A stretch of 64,000 nucleotides of DNA, from NCBI GenBank assembly GCA_965217135.1, contig OZ244249.1:3968001-4032000 (forward strand), read 5' to 3'. Every line of letters starts with the position of its first letter. The first letter of the stretch is position 1. Under the pieces are notes generated by a model. It was not told where the DNA came from, made no database searches, and was given only the letters and a program-made list of their open reading frames with translations. Source of the stretch: HXMU1420-2 sp017643305 (GTDB taxonomy: Bacteria; Pseudomonadota; Alphaproteobacteria; Rhodobacterales; Rhodobacteraceae). This document shows positions 24,934 to 34,119 of the stretch, in pieces. Made by a program: the position numbers and the translations under genes.

Positions 24934-26538
24934 ATGCCACCATTATCGCCTTCGTCAAATGCATATGGCTATCCGTTGCTGATAAAACACTTGCTGGCCG
25001 GATCTCAGCTCGCGTCAGCCAGCCAAGAGATCGTCAGCGGCACCGAAATGCGACTGTGCTACGCGGACTTGGGCAAACGCGTGCGCCAACTTGCCAATTC
25101 TCTAAAGGCCAACAGGATACGTGAGGGTATGCGCGTCGGCGTCATGGATTGGGATACCCACCGCTATCTTGAGTGCTTTTTCGCGATCCCGATGATGGGC
25201 GCGTCCCTTTTTACGATCAACGTGCGACTATCTCCTGCTCAGGTTCTTTATACGATCAACCATGGGCAACCGGATCTGATCATCGTGCATCGCGATTTCA
25301 TGCCGCTCATTGATGATATCAGACCGGGCTTCGATCGGGACATCATCATCGTGCCGATTGGAGACGGTGAAGGGTATGAAAAGTGGATAGGCGAGGCCCC
25401 AGACAGCTTTGACTTCCCGGACTTCGATGAAAACCAAACCGCAACCCTGTTTTATACGACCGGGACCACCGGCAATCCCAAAGGGGTGAGCTATTCACAT
25501 CGGCAGTTGGTCCTTCACACATTGGGCTTGATCGCAGGTTTCGGCGCATGGCCCGGGAATGCCGGATTTCATCGCGGCGACGTCTACATGCCGCTGACAC
25601 CCTTGTTTCATGTCCACGGCTGGGGATTTCCATATGCCGCAACGATGCTGGGGCTGCGTCAGGTCTATCCCGGTCGATATGACCCTGACACAATCTTGGG
25701 ATTGATTGCAGCCGAAGGCGTCACCTTTTCCCATTGCGTGCCCACGGTTCTGTCAATGGTGCTCGACCATCCGGACTGCCCACAAATTGACCTGCACAGA
25801 TGGAAAGTGATCATTGGCGGGGCCGCTTTGCCGCGCAGTCTGCAAGACCGTGCTGCTGCGGCAGGCATATCCTTGCATGCGGCCTATGGTATGTCCGAAA
25901 CCTGTCCGTTTCTGACGGTGGCCGATTTGTCCAGCAATGACCCCGAGATGCAGGCGCAAACCGGCTTTCCCGGCCCGCTTGTCGACCTTCGTGTTGTGAC
26001 ACCGGATATGCAGGACGTTCCGCATGACGGTGAAACAACCGGCGAAGTTGTTGCTCGGGCTCCCTGGTTGACACAAGGCTATCTGGACAATGCGCAAGCC
26101 TCGGACGCGCTTTGGGACGGTGGGTATCTGCATACCGGGGATGTTGGGTATATCCGCGAGAATGGATCGTTGCAGGTTACTGACCGCCTCAAGGACGTGA
26201 TCAAGACCGGCGGCGAATGGATATCCTCACTGGCACTGGAAAACATAGCATCGTCTTGTGATGGCATCGAGGACGTCGCCGCGATCGGGCTGCCACACGC
26301 GAAGTGGGGCGAAAGGCCAGTGTTGGTCGCTCAAGTCGCAAAGGATGCCGCCCCGGATCTTGTACGCCAAAGCGTTATGGAAGAAATCCAGTCGCGTGTC
26401 GACGCAGGTGAGATATCAAAATGGGCAGTTCCGGACGAATTAATCTTTGTCGACCGCCTTCCAAAAACCAGCGTCGGCAAACTCGATAAGAAACTCGTGC
26501 GGCAAGATATTTCGACGCGCTCGGACTTAAAATCATGA
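24934..26538 (+). CDS. Acyl-CoA synthetase (AMP-forming acyl-CoA ligase)
   Basis: The 534-residue ligase activates a carboxylic acid to its CoA thioester through an acyl-adenylate. Motifs are FYTTGTTGNPKGVSYSH (ATP-binding loop), HAAYGMSETCPF, YLHTGDVGYI, VIKTGGEWISSLALE and the C-terminal KTSVGKLDKK with the catalytic lysine. The ATG at 24934 gives a normal N terminus. The stop overlaps the cupin start by ATGA. It is the first gene of a four-gene catabolic operon. Similarity to medium-chain and DmdB-type ligases does not fix the substrate. Confidence 0.9.
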   Translation: MPPLSPSSNAYGYPLLIKHLLAGSQLASASQEIVSGTEMRLCYADLGKRVRQLANSLKANRIREGMRVGVMDWDTHRYLECFFAIPMMGASLFTINVRLSPAQVLYTINHGQPDLIIVHRDFMPLIDDIRPGFDRDIIIVPIGDGEGYEKWIGEAPDSFDFPDFDENQTATLFYTTGTTGNPKGVSYSHRQLVLHTLGLIAGFGAWPGNAGFHRGDVYMPLTPLFHVHGWGFPYAATMLGLRQVYPGRYDPDTILGLIAAEGVTFSHCVPTVLSMVLDHPDCPQIDLHRWKVIIGGAALPRSLQDRAAAAGISLHAAYGMSETCPFLTVADLSSNDPEMQAQTGFPGPLVDLRVVTPDMQDVPHDGETTGEVVARAPWLTQGYLDNAQASDALWDGGYLHTGDVGYIRENGSLQVTDRLKDVIKTGGEWISSLALENIASSCDGIEDVAAIGLPHAKWGERPVLVAQVAKDAAPDLVRQSVMEEIQSRVDAGEISKWAVPDELIFVDRLPKTSVGKLDKKLVRQDISTRSDLKS

Positions 26539-27221
26539 CAGACAAACAACGTCGCATTCAGGCGCTTATTCAATCCATTGTCACCTATCTGCAGGCTCAC
26601 AGAGCTGCCACGCGCGGCGTTGATCTGACGTTGGACAAGCTGGCAACCATGGACCTGTCTGACGAGAGGCTCATTGACTTACCCTCCCAAGGAACCCGGC
26701 ATGATGAGGTTCTGAAGAACGCCATCGACGGGGTTGTCGCCCCCGAATTGCAGGAAATCGCAGGTTGTCTGAAAGCCGCCAAGGATGATCTGATCTGGCG
26801 CGAAGACAACGCCCAATTCTATCCCCCTGGTGCCGAATTGGGCGAGGGATACACAAAGTGTAACCTACATACTCTGCTGATTGGGCCAGACGCATGTGGA
26901 CATCACCATCCCGATTTCAACCTTGGCATTTTCATGCTGGGTCCACGGACGCTGTATCGCGACCACAACCACGACGCGCCAGAGCTTTATCTGAACCTGT
27001 CCGAAAAATCGGGTTGGCGGTTTGGCACTCGCGATTGGCAGGATTATCCGGCTGGATCACTTATCTGGAACGCAGCGGGCGATCCCCACGCCACCCGGGT
27101 CTATGATCAACCGTTCATCTCGGTCTTTGTCTGGCTCGAGAACGTGCATTCATCCTGCAATGTAATCCATTTCGACGACTGGGCAGAGGTCGAACAGGAT
27201 CTTGCCAAACAGTCCAATTGA
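26535..27221 (+). CDS. DMSP-lyase-family cupin protein (DddL/DddQ-like)
   Basis: The 228-residue protein has the cupin pattern of the DMSP lyases. Metal ligands and catalytic tyrosine are in place: H144, H146, E150 and Y152 (RDHNHDAPELY, matching HxHxxxExY) and H185 in AGDPHATRV, 35 residues after the Glu; DddQ has the same ligands at nearly the same spacing. Known members split dimethylsulfoniopropionate into acrylate and dimethyl sulfide. Here it is embedded between an acyl-CoA ligase and a FadB-type protein, not an ordinary ddd context, so the real substrate may be another beta-substituted propionate. Family is confident; substrate is inferred. Confidence 0.8.
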   Translation: MTDKQRRIQALIQSIVTYLQAHRAATRGVDLTLDKLATMDLSDERLIDLPSQGTRHDEVLKNAIDGVVAPELQEIAGCLKAAKDDLIWREDNAQFYPPGAELGEGYTKCNLHTLLIGPDACGHHHPDFNLGIFMLGPRTLYRDHNHDAPELYLNLSEKSGWRFGTRDWQDYPAGSLIWNAAGDPHATRVYDQPFISVFVWLENVHSSCNVIHFDDWAEVEQDLAKQSN

Positions 27222-27232
27222 GGTTTCCGAAC

Positions 27233-29353
27233 ATGATTTCCATTAAACACACCAAGAGTGTCGCTTTCATTGAGCTGAATGCCCCACCGGTGAACGCCCT
27301 TGGCCTGAAGATGCGACAGGCGCTTTCTTCGGCCATTCACGACCTGGAAACTGATGACCAGGTCAAAGCCATCGTTCTGTGTTCGGCCCTGCCGCTCTTT
27401 TGTGGCGGCGCTGATATCGTTGAGTTCCGCACCGGGGCAGTTTGGAACAAGCCGGACCTGCCGGACCTGTGTGTAACGATAGAAACCAGCAAGAAACCCA
27501 TTATCGCCGCGATAGCAGGTCCCGCTATGGGTGGTGCGCTGGAGATCGCGCTTGCCTGTGATTACCGTGTCGCCACGCCGGATGCGGTGATGGGCCTACC
27601 TGAGATCAAACTGGGGCTGCTGCCTGGTGCCGGCGGCACCCAGCGACTACCCCGGATTGCCGGGCTGGAAGCGGCAACGCAAATGATCCTCTCGGGTGAT
27701 CCCGTGACAGGCGAATTTGCCCTGTCTTGCGGGCTAATCGATGCACTGTTTGAGAACGACCAGGATTTTCGCGCGCATGTTTTGGGTTTCGCCACCCGTG
27801 TCAGCCATGAGGGCGATCCGAAACGCAGTTGCGCGGATATGACCGTCACACACCCTGATCCGAAGGGTTATCTCGCGGGTTTCCGAGACCAGATAGCGCA
27901 CAGGTCCAAAAACCTTGTCGCCCCTGAACGCTGCTTGGTATCCATCGAGGCCGCGTGCGAATTGCCGCTGTCCGAGGGGTTGGCACAAGAGAAGGCAGGT
28001 TTCGCTGAACTGCTCGACACACCTAAATCGCGCGCCGGGCGGCATCTGTTCTTTGCAGAGCGTGAATGCACCAAGGTTCCCGGCGTTACCCGTGCTGACC
28101 AACCACGTAACATTTCATCGGTCGCCGTGATCGGTGCCGGAACAATGGGGCGCGGCATTGCCATCGCCTTTCTGCAGGCGGGGTATCCGGTCACGCTTCT
28201 TGAAACTACGCAAGGCGCGCTCGAACAGGGGCTGGAAATGGTCCGGGAGCATTTCCAGCGCGCGGCCCAAAAAGGGCGGCTCAGTGCCGACCGGGCAGAG
28301 GCAATCGCCGCCAACGCCACCGGGACGCTCAGCTACGGCGACCTTGCAGAGGCCGACCTGATCATTGAAGCGGCGTTTGAAAGCATGGATGTCAAACGCC
28401 AGATTTTCGAAGCGTTAGACCGGCACGCAAAACCTGGCGCGATACTGGCCTCAAACACATCGACGTTGGATCTTGATGAAATAGCTGCGGTCACGTCCCG
28501 TCCGGAGGATGTGATTGGTCTCCATTTCTTCAGCCCGGCGAACGTCATGCGCTTGCTGGAGGTGGTGCGCGGCGCCAAGACCGCTCCCGATGTCATTGCA
28601 ACGGCAATCACAATCGCAAAGAAGATCCGAAAGCTCCCTGTCACGGTTGGCGTGTGCTACGGCTTTGTTGGAAACCGGATGCTGGAACCATACTTCCGCG
28701 AAGGATCCCGTCTGCTTCTAGAGGGGGCGACGCCGAAACAGGTGGATAACGTCCTTGAAGGCTTCGGCATGGCCATGGGCATTCATGCGATGGCGGATCT
28801 GGCCGGAGTCGATGTGGGCGCGCGCGTGCGTCAGGAACGGCGTAGTGAAATCGCGCATGACCCGACATACCAGGCTGTGCAGGACAGGTTGTTTGAACTA
28901 GGCCGACTGGGTCAGAAAACCGGACGAGGAAGCTATGTCTACGAGGGGCGGACACGGGTCGAAGACCCTGAGATTATTCAAATCAGTGCCCATTTGGCGG
29001 ACTTGCATGGCGTGAAGCGCAGGGAAATCGACGATCAGGAAATCCTTGAGCGTTGTCTGTTCCCCCTGATCAACGAGGGCTTCTTGATCCTTGAAGAGGG
29101 CATTGCAACGCGCCCGGGTGATTGCGACCTGATCTGGGTCAATGGCTATGGCTTTCCAAACTGGCGCGGCGGCCCAATGCAATATGCCGACGAGATTGGA
29201 TTAAGCCAGATTTTGGAACGCATGACCCACTATCAGCAGTCGCTTGGCACCTATGGCGAGATGTGGTTCACGCCTGCGCCTTTGCTGGAACAACTTGCAA
29301 CCTCGGGTGTGACACTTGCCGCACATTTTGATGCCAAAAAGGAAAAATCATGA
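27233..29353 (+). CDS. Bifunctional enoyl-CoA hydratase / 3-hydroxyacyl-CoA dehydrogenase (FadB/FadJ type)
   Basis: The 706-residue fusion has an N-terminal crotonase domain (AGPAMGGALEIALACDYRV and GLPEIKLGLLPGAGG with the catalytic Glu), then a dehydrogenase domain from about residue 290 with VIGAGTMGRGIAIAF and the catalytic-His motif LHFFSPANVMRLLEVV. It hydrates an enoyl-CoA and oxidises the product to the 3-keto form with NAD. The ATG at 27233 follows GAGG and is preferred to an upstream TTG. It is coupled to the thiolase by ATGA overlap. With the ligase and thiolase it supplies most of a beta-oxidation cycle. Confidence 0.92.
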   Translation: MISIKHTKSVAFIELNAPPVNALGLKMRQALSSAIHDLETDDQVKAIVLCSALPLFCGGADIVEFRTGAVWNKPDLPDLCVTIETSKKPIIAAIAGPAMGGALEIALACDYRVATPDAVMGLPEIKLGLLPGAGGTQRLPRIAGLEAATQMILSGDPVTGEFALSCGLIDALFENDQDFRAHVLGFATRVSHEGDPKRSCADMTVTHPDPKGYLAGFRDQIAHRSKNLVAPERCLVSIEAACELPLSEGLAQEKAGFAELLDTPKSRAGRHLFFAERECTKVPGVTRADQPRNISSVAVIGAGTMGRGIAIAFLQAGYPVTLLETTQGALEQGLEMVREHFQRAAQKGRLSADRAEAIAANATGTLSYGDLAEADLIIEAAFESMDVKRQIFEALDRHAKPGAILASNTSTLDLDEIAAVTSRPEDVIGLHFFSPANVMRLLEVVRGAKTAPDVIATAITIAKKIRKLPVTVGVCYGFVGNRMLEPYFREGSRLLLEGATPKQVDNVLEGFGMAMGIHAMADLAGVDVGARVRQERRSEIAHDPTYQAVQDRLFELGRLGQKTGRGSYVYEGRTRVEDPEIIQISAHLADLHGVKRREIDDQEILERCLFPLINEGFLILEEGIATRPGDCDLIWVNGYGFPNWRGGPMQYADEIGLSQILERMTHYQQSLGTYGEMWFTPAPLLEQLATSGVTLAAHFDAKKEKS

Positions 29354-30534
29354 GAGAAGCCGTTATCGTCTCAACCGCACGAACCCCTATTGGGGTGGCC
29401 TTCAAAGGTGCGCTGAACAACATCAAATCCCCCACCATGATGGGGCACGCCATTCAGCACGCGGTTGAACGTGCAGGCGTGGACCCCGGTTCGATCGAAG
29501 ATGTCGTCATCGGATCGGTCTTGACAGCGGGAACCGCAGGCATGAATGTTGCTCGTTTGTCGACGCTGGCGGCGGGTCTTCCCAATACGGTGGCAGGACA
29601 GACGATCGACAGGCAATGCTCCTCCGGGTTGATGGCCATCGCGACGGCTGCAAAGCAGGTCATTGTGGATGGTCAGAATGTCGCCGTGGCAGGCGGGCAG
29701 GAAAATATTTCCGCCATTCAGAATGCCTATCTGAAATGGGCGGGCGATGAGAAAGATCCAAACGTTATCGCGAGGTCCGAGCATGCCTACATGCCGATGC
29801 TGATGACGGCGGAAAATGTGGCCCGGACCTATGGGATCAGCCGCGAGGTGCAGGATGAATACGCCGCACTTTCGCAAGGTCGGACCGACCGGGCTCAGGC
29901 CGCTGGCGCCTTTGATGACGAGATCGTCCCGATCACAGCGATTAAGCGGGTCAAGAACCGCGAAACCGGAGAGGAAAGCCTGGAAGAGGTGACCTTGTCA
30001 AAAGACGAAGGCAACCGGACGGGCACGACGGCCGAAACTCTTGGCCAGTTGAACCCGGTTGTCGAAGGCGGCGTGATCACTGCCGGAAACGCAAGCCAGC
30101 TTTCTGACGGGGCCTCGGCTTGTGTTCTCATGGAAGGCAAAATGGCTGAGCAGCGGGGCCTCACACCGCTAGGTATTTATCGCGGTATGGCAGTTGCAGG
30201 AAACGCACCGGAAGAGATGGGTGTCGGCCCGATCTATGCCATTCCAAAGCTGCTGAAGAATGCAGGTCTTCGCATCGAAGACATTGGCCTTTGGGAACTT
30301 AACGAAGCCTTTGCCTGCCAGGTTCTCTATTGCCGCCACCATCTTGGGATCGATCCCGAAATCTACAACGTGAACGGCGGTGCGATATCGATTGGCCACC
30401 CCTATGGTATGACAGGCGCGAGACAAGTCGGGCACGCTCTGATTGAGGGGAGGCGTCGTGGCGTAAAATACGTGGTGACATCCATGTGTGTTGGCGGAGG
30501 CATGGGCGCCGCAGCACTGTTCGAAGTCGCCTGA
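29350..30534 (+). CDS. Acetyl-CoA C-acyltransferase (thiolase)
   Basis: The 394-residue thiolase cleaves a 3-ketoacyl-CoA to acetyl-CoA and a chain two carbons shorter. The nucleophilic cysteine is in DRQCSSGLMAIA (about residue 89), the histidine in ISIGHPYGMTGARQ and the second cysteine in MCVGGGMGAAALFE. The gene is last in the ligase-cupin-FadB-thiolase operon and starts in the stop of the preceding gene. Confidence 0.93.
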   Translation: MREAVIVSTARTPIGVAFKGALNNIKSPTMMGHAIQHAVERAGVDPGSIEDVVIGSVLTAGTAGMNVARLSTLAAGLPNTVAGQTIDRQCSSGLMAIATAAKQVIVDGQNVAVAGGQENISAIQNAYLKWAGDEKDPNVIARSEHAYMPMLMTAENVARTYGISREVQDEYAALSQGRTDRAQAAGAFDDEIVPITAIKRVKNRETGEESLEEVTLSKDEGNRTGTTAETLGQLNPVVEGGVITAGNASQLSDGASACVLMEGKMAEQRGLTPLGIYRGMAVAGNAPEEMGVGPIYAIPKLLKNAGLRIEDIGLWELNEAFACQVLYCRHHLGIDPEIYNVNGGAISIGHPYGMTGARQVGHALIEGRRRGVKYVVTSMCVGGGMGAAALFEVA

Positions 30535-30663
30535 CCCCACTGAAATGAGTTCAAGCAGAGCGTTGTCTGGTTGGGACATTGACAATCTGTCAACTGCGAA
30601 GGTCGCCATCTGCATGTGCTGTGTTTCATGGAGACCGGAATTGGTGATACCTCCTGAGGCGCT

Positions 30664-31683
30664 ATGACCAATGTCACACCAACGATACTCTCCACCGTTT
30701 CCAGCCAGTTTGTCGATGACTGGCTGGTGGCGCTGCACGCCCTGTGCCCAGAGGCGCAGATGGCGGCGCTTCTCACCCGGTCCGGTCTGAACGCGGATAC
30801 GCGCTCGCCGAATGGTCGCGTCACGCTGGATCAGATCGTTTGCCTCTATCAACTTGCCGCAGTTGAGACCGGTGATGAGATGATGGGGCTTTGGAGCAGA
30901 CCCGTCCGGCCAAGGGCCCTACAACACCTTCTGACGACTGTCAGAGAGGCTACGTCTCTGTCATCGGCTCTTTACCGGTTTTCGACCTTTTGGAATTTGC
31001 TGCTGGATGACTATCAGTTTGATCTGGATGACGCCGAAGGCGTATTGGTGCTGAACCTGAAACCACAAGGCGACGCTCCGATTCAGCGGTTTGGGCATAT
31101 GCTGATCCTCAAACTTGCCCACGGGCTCATGTCTTGGCTGGCAGGGCATGAGGTTCCGGTTAAGGCCGTAGATTTCGCGTTTGAGCGCCCGGAGTTTGAT
31201 CAGGATTACGCGATCATCTTTCCGGCACCGCTGCGGTTTGGCCAGCCCGCCACCGCGATCTCGTTCGATCCGAGCACACTGGGTCCAGTGCAGGCGCGCA
31301 GCACCGCTGACCTTGACCGGTTTTTGCAAAACGCGCCCCGGGACTGGATCTTCACCTCTTCGCGCGAGCACACCCAATCGCTGCGGGTGCGCACCTATCT
31401 GGGTCAAACGGGATGGGACGCGGCGACCCTGACCCAGACAGCATCCGCAATGCACATGACCCCGCGCACCCTGATCCGCAGGTTGCAGGCGGATGGCACA
31501 TCGTTTCAGGCGATCAAGGATGCCCTGCGCCGCGACATCGCGATCCGCGACCTGCAGGCGGGACGCAAAAGCGTCGAGGCCATCGCACATGATGTCGGAT
31601 TCTCCTCGGCTGCCAATTTGCACCGGGCCTTTCAACGCTGGACCGGCAGCACCCCCAGCTCTTATCGCAGGATGCAGACGTAA
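30664..31683 (+). CDS. AraC-family regulator (OruR-like)
   Basis: The 339-residue regulator has an N-terminal effector domain of about 230 residues of the kind seen in OruR-like AraC proteins and a C-terminal AraC domain with LTQTASAMHMTPRTLIRRLQ and VEAIAHDVGFSSAANLHRAF. It lies on the same strand between the thiolase and an acyl-CoA dehydrogenase gene. Control of those genes by an acid or its CoA ester is likely from position alone. Confidence 0.9.
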   Translation: MTNVTPTILSTVSSQFVDDWLVALHALCPEAQMAALLTRSGLNADTRSPNGRVTLDQIVCLYQLAAVETGDEMMGLWSRPVRPRALQHLLTTVREATSLSSALYRFSTFWNLLLDDYQFDLDDAEGVLVLNLKPQGDAPIQRFGHMLILKLAHGLMSWLAGHEVPVKAVDFAFERPEFDQDYAIIFPAPLRFGQPATAISFDPSTLGPVQARSTADLDRFLQNAPRDWIFTSSREHTQSLRVRTYLGQTGWDAATLTQTASAMHMTPRTLIRRLQADGTSFQAIKDALRRDIAIRDLQAGRKSVEAIAHDVGFSSAANLHRAFQRWTGSTPSSYRRMQT

Positions 31684-31877
31684 AGCGCCTGTTTTGTCAC
31701 TTTTGGACAATGATCTGTCAGCGCACGAGATAGAGCTTAGCGGGCTGACTCGCTAAATCTTGCGGCAGAAAAGCATTCTCAGCTGAAGTTTCGCCTTGAT
31801 AGCTCATCAATCCGGCCATTCATGGCTGCGGGTTTGTGGCGTCAAATGAGAATAATCGTCCTTGAAAGGATCCACCA

Positions 31878-33056
31878 ATGTCAGACAAACTCAACACCAT
31901 ACTGCAAGCCGCACGCGACCACGCCGAGCAGGTGGTCCTGCCCAATGTGGACGCCTGGAACACCGCCAAGACATGGCCCCGTGATGTGTCCGACAAAGCC
32001 GGGGCCGCCGGCCTGACGGGCCTCTACGCCCCCGAAGAGTTTGGCGGACAGGGCTTACCACTTTCAGAGGGTACTCAGGTCTATGAACAACTGGGGCTGG
32101 GCGATGGCGCCTATGCCTTTGCCCTGTCGATGCACAACATCTGCACCTTCGCGGGCTGCTGGTACGGCACTGACGCGTTCAAGGACAAATGGGCACGGGA
32201 TCTGACCTCTGGCCGCAAACTGGCGAACTTTGCACTGACGGAACCGCAATCGGGGTCGGACGCAACAAACATGTATTCGCGGGCCGTGATCAATGATGAC
32301 GGCACTTGGACGATCAGCGGTGCGAAGGCATGGGTCAGCCTCGCGACCGAGGCTGATATCTATTTCACCGTAGTCAAAACCAGTGACGCACCCGGCCACA
32401 AGGATATGGCGATGATCGCTATTCCCGCGAATGCGCCGGGCCTCAGCTTTGGCCCGCTCTACGACACCCCGTCCTACAACTTCCTGCCTCTGGCCGAGAT
32501 GTACATGGACAAAGTCGTGGTTAGCGAAGACAATATCATCCTGCCCATCGGGCAGGGCCTGCAAGGTTCACTCATGGCAATCGACATTGCTCGTGTGTCG
32601 ATTGCGTCAGGATGCTGCGGATTGATGCAAGCTGCCCTGGATACGGCTCTGTCCTATTCCAAGAACCGCAAGATGTTTGGCGGCAAGAACCTCGATCTGG
32701 ACGGAATCCAGTGGATGCTGGGCGAGGTTGCAACCGATCTTGAAGCCTCCAAGCTGCTTTACCGAAAGGCGGCAGAATCCCTTGGCACACCCGAAGGCCC
32801 TCTGATGGCCGCTCATGCCAAACGGTTTGTGCCAGATGCCGCAGTGAAGGCGGCGAACACCTGTACGCAAGTGTTGGGCGGCATGGGTCTGCTGCAGCCT
32901 TATGGTCTGGATCGTTTGTCCCGCCTCGCACAAATGCTGCGGATTGTGGACGGGACAACCGAAATCAGCCGTGTAGTTATCGGGCGGGCCCTGCAAAAAC
33001 GAGCGGCGACCTTGCCTGATCTGCCAGTACCGAAAGGATTTGGTGAAACCGGCTGA
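31878..33056 (+). CDS. Acyl-CoA dehydrogenase with Asp at the usual catalytic Glu position
   Basis: The 392-residue flavoprotein has acyl-CoA dehydrogenase blocks FALTEPQSGSDATNMYSRA, ISGAKAWVSLATEAD and CTQVLGGMGLLQPYGLDRLS. In short- and medium-chain enzymes the base is the Glu of a YEGT motif; here it reads RIVDGTTEIS with Asp at residue 358. The helix-G site used by isovaleryl-CoA dehydrogenase reads IDIARVSIA and also lacks Glu. It would supply the first step of the cycle completed by FadB and thiolase. The start has AAAGGA eight bases upstream. Electron acceptor is probably ETF (50793-52480). Confidence 0.88.
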   Translation: MSDKLNTILQAARDHAEQVVLPNVDAWNTAKTWPRDVSDKAGAAGLTGLYAPEEFGGQGLPLSEGTQVYEQLGLGDGAYAFALSMHNICTFAGCWYGTDAFKDKWARDLTSGRKLANFALTEPQSGSDATNMYSRAVINDDGTWTISGAKAWVSLATEADIYFTVVKTSDAPGHKDMAMIAIPANAPGLSFGPLYDTPSYNFLPLAEMYMDKVVVSEDNIILPIGQGLQGSLMAIDIARVSIASGCCGLMQAALDTALSYSKNRKMFGGKNLDLDGIQWMLGEVATDLEASKLLYRKAAESLGTPEGPLMAAHAKRFVPDAAVKAANTCTQVLGGMGLLQPYGLDRLSRLAQMLRIVDGTTEISRVVIGRALQKRAATLPDLPVPKGFGETG

Positions 33057-33336
33057 ACATCCCAGTTCCCGGAGAAACGGAACCCACCTGAAAATCTCCT
33101 CTGAGATCGGTAAAATCGAATGACCGGCTGCATACGTGTGGCCGGTTACTCGAGATTGCAGACCTTGGTGCAAACGCAGCGAATTGGTGCTTTGTCCGCA
33201 TCTCGGTCCTTACTGCAAGCTGCAGCGAATGACTGGTCTGAGAACCGGCGACCACTGTCCCGGGAGCAGTGTCGCCCAACTTGGTTGTGGCCCAACCTAC
33301 CAAGGCTTTCTCACCATCTCGCACTACCACGCCGCC

Positions 33337-33732
33337 ATGTTCAAATTTGCGGAGATTGAAAAAGAAGAGCACGAAAAGAAAGTGCTGCGCGATTGCCGCG
33401 CGCTGGCCGCCAAGAAGCACGTGGCGGAGTTTGCCAGCGAACTCGACCGGATCATTGAACCGATGCGGATACATTTTCCAAATGCTAAGGTGAGAACTTA
33501 GGGTTTAGATGTCACGCTGGACCTGAAGTACAGGCTGCAGAAGGGCGACTACGCGATTTTCCGGCTGGGTGTGGAGGTCAAGCACGATGGGTATGTGATC
33601 GCACCTGGTTTAGATATTTGCCGTGAAAGTCTTACTGCCGCAGATCTCAAGCGCAGCTTCTATCATCAATATGGCAAGAGGATAGAAGGTCTATTCCGTC
33701 AGCGTATGCGGGAAAAATTAGAGGACAATTGA
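33337..33732 (+). pseudogene. Hypothetical gene with an internal amber codon
   Basis: A frame beginning MFKFAEIEKEEHEKKVLRD is stopped by TAG at 33499-33501, but coding-like sequence continues in the same frame (GLDVTLDLKYRLQKGDYAIF ...) to TGA at 33730-33732. The full product would be about 131 residues, charged and soluble, with no domain I recognise. It lies upstream of tRNA-Ser, a common attachment site for mobile elements, and may be debris of one. The 280 bases before it (33057-33336) show no gene. Confidence 0.5.
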
Positions 33733-33852
33733 TCAGCTACCCCACTTGGGATGATGCAATGGCGCAAGGTGCCGAATTTGGCACCTTGCTCCCAGAGTGG
33801 TTTGGTAAGCCGGTGCTGTTGGTATGTGGGTTGCGGCGGTGCAACACTTGCA

Positions 33853-33885
33853 TGGTATACCGTTTGGTATACCGATATACCAAAC
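33853..33885. promoter_or_regulatory. Iterated GGTATACC palindromes upstream of tRNA-Ser
   Basis: TGGTATACCG occurs at 33853-33862 and again at 33865-33874 (12-base period), followed by ATATACCA. The second unit is part of a perfect 10-bp inverted repeat, GTTTGGTATA-CCGA-TATACCAAAC (33862-33885). GTATAC-centred dyads are typical of GntR-family operators, but no GntR gene is in the window. Confidence 0.5.
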
Positions 33886-33928
33886 TACATATCAAGATAC
33901 TAATTTTAAACGATTTAATTTAATTTAG

Positions 33929-34018
33929 TGGCGGAGACGAAGGGATTCGAACCCTCGAGACGGTTTCCCGCCTACTCCCTTAGCAGGGGAGCGCCTTCGA
34001 CCACTCGGCCACGTCTCC
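33929..34018 (-). tRNA. tRNA-Ser (anticodon GCU)
   Basis: The complement folds as a class II tRNA: acceptor GGAGACG with CGTCTCC, anticodon loop CTGCTAA giving GCU, a long variable arm, T-loop GGTTCGAATCC and discriminator G. CCA is encoded (33929-33931). Ninety bases, normal for tRNA-Ser decoding AGC/AGU. Confidence 0.95.
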
Positions 34019-34119
34019 GTCGACCCGTCTATCAGCGCGGGGGTCTGGAAAACAAGGGCAAAACAATCGGTGGGCGGAAAAAGCATATAGCTGACGCCAC
34101 TGGCCCGGATCAGGCCCGA

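Noticed and set aside
24934..26538. Calling the ligase DmdB and the FadB protein a DmdD partner (DMSP demethylation route)
   Set aside because: The ligase motifs are generic. DmdC is a longer acyl-CoA dehydrogenase than the 392-residue one here, and DmdD is a single-domain crotonase, unlike the 706-residue fusion. The demethylation label is not supported.
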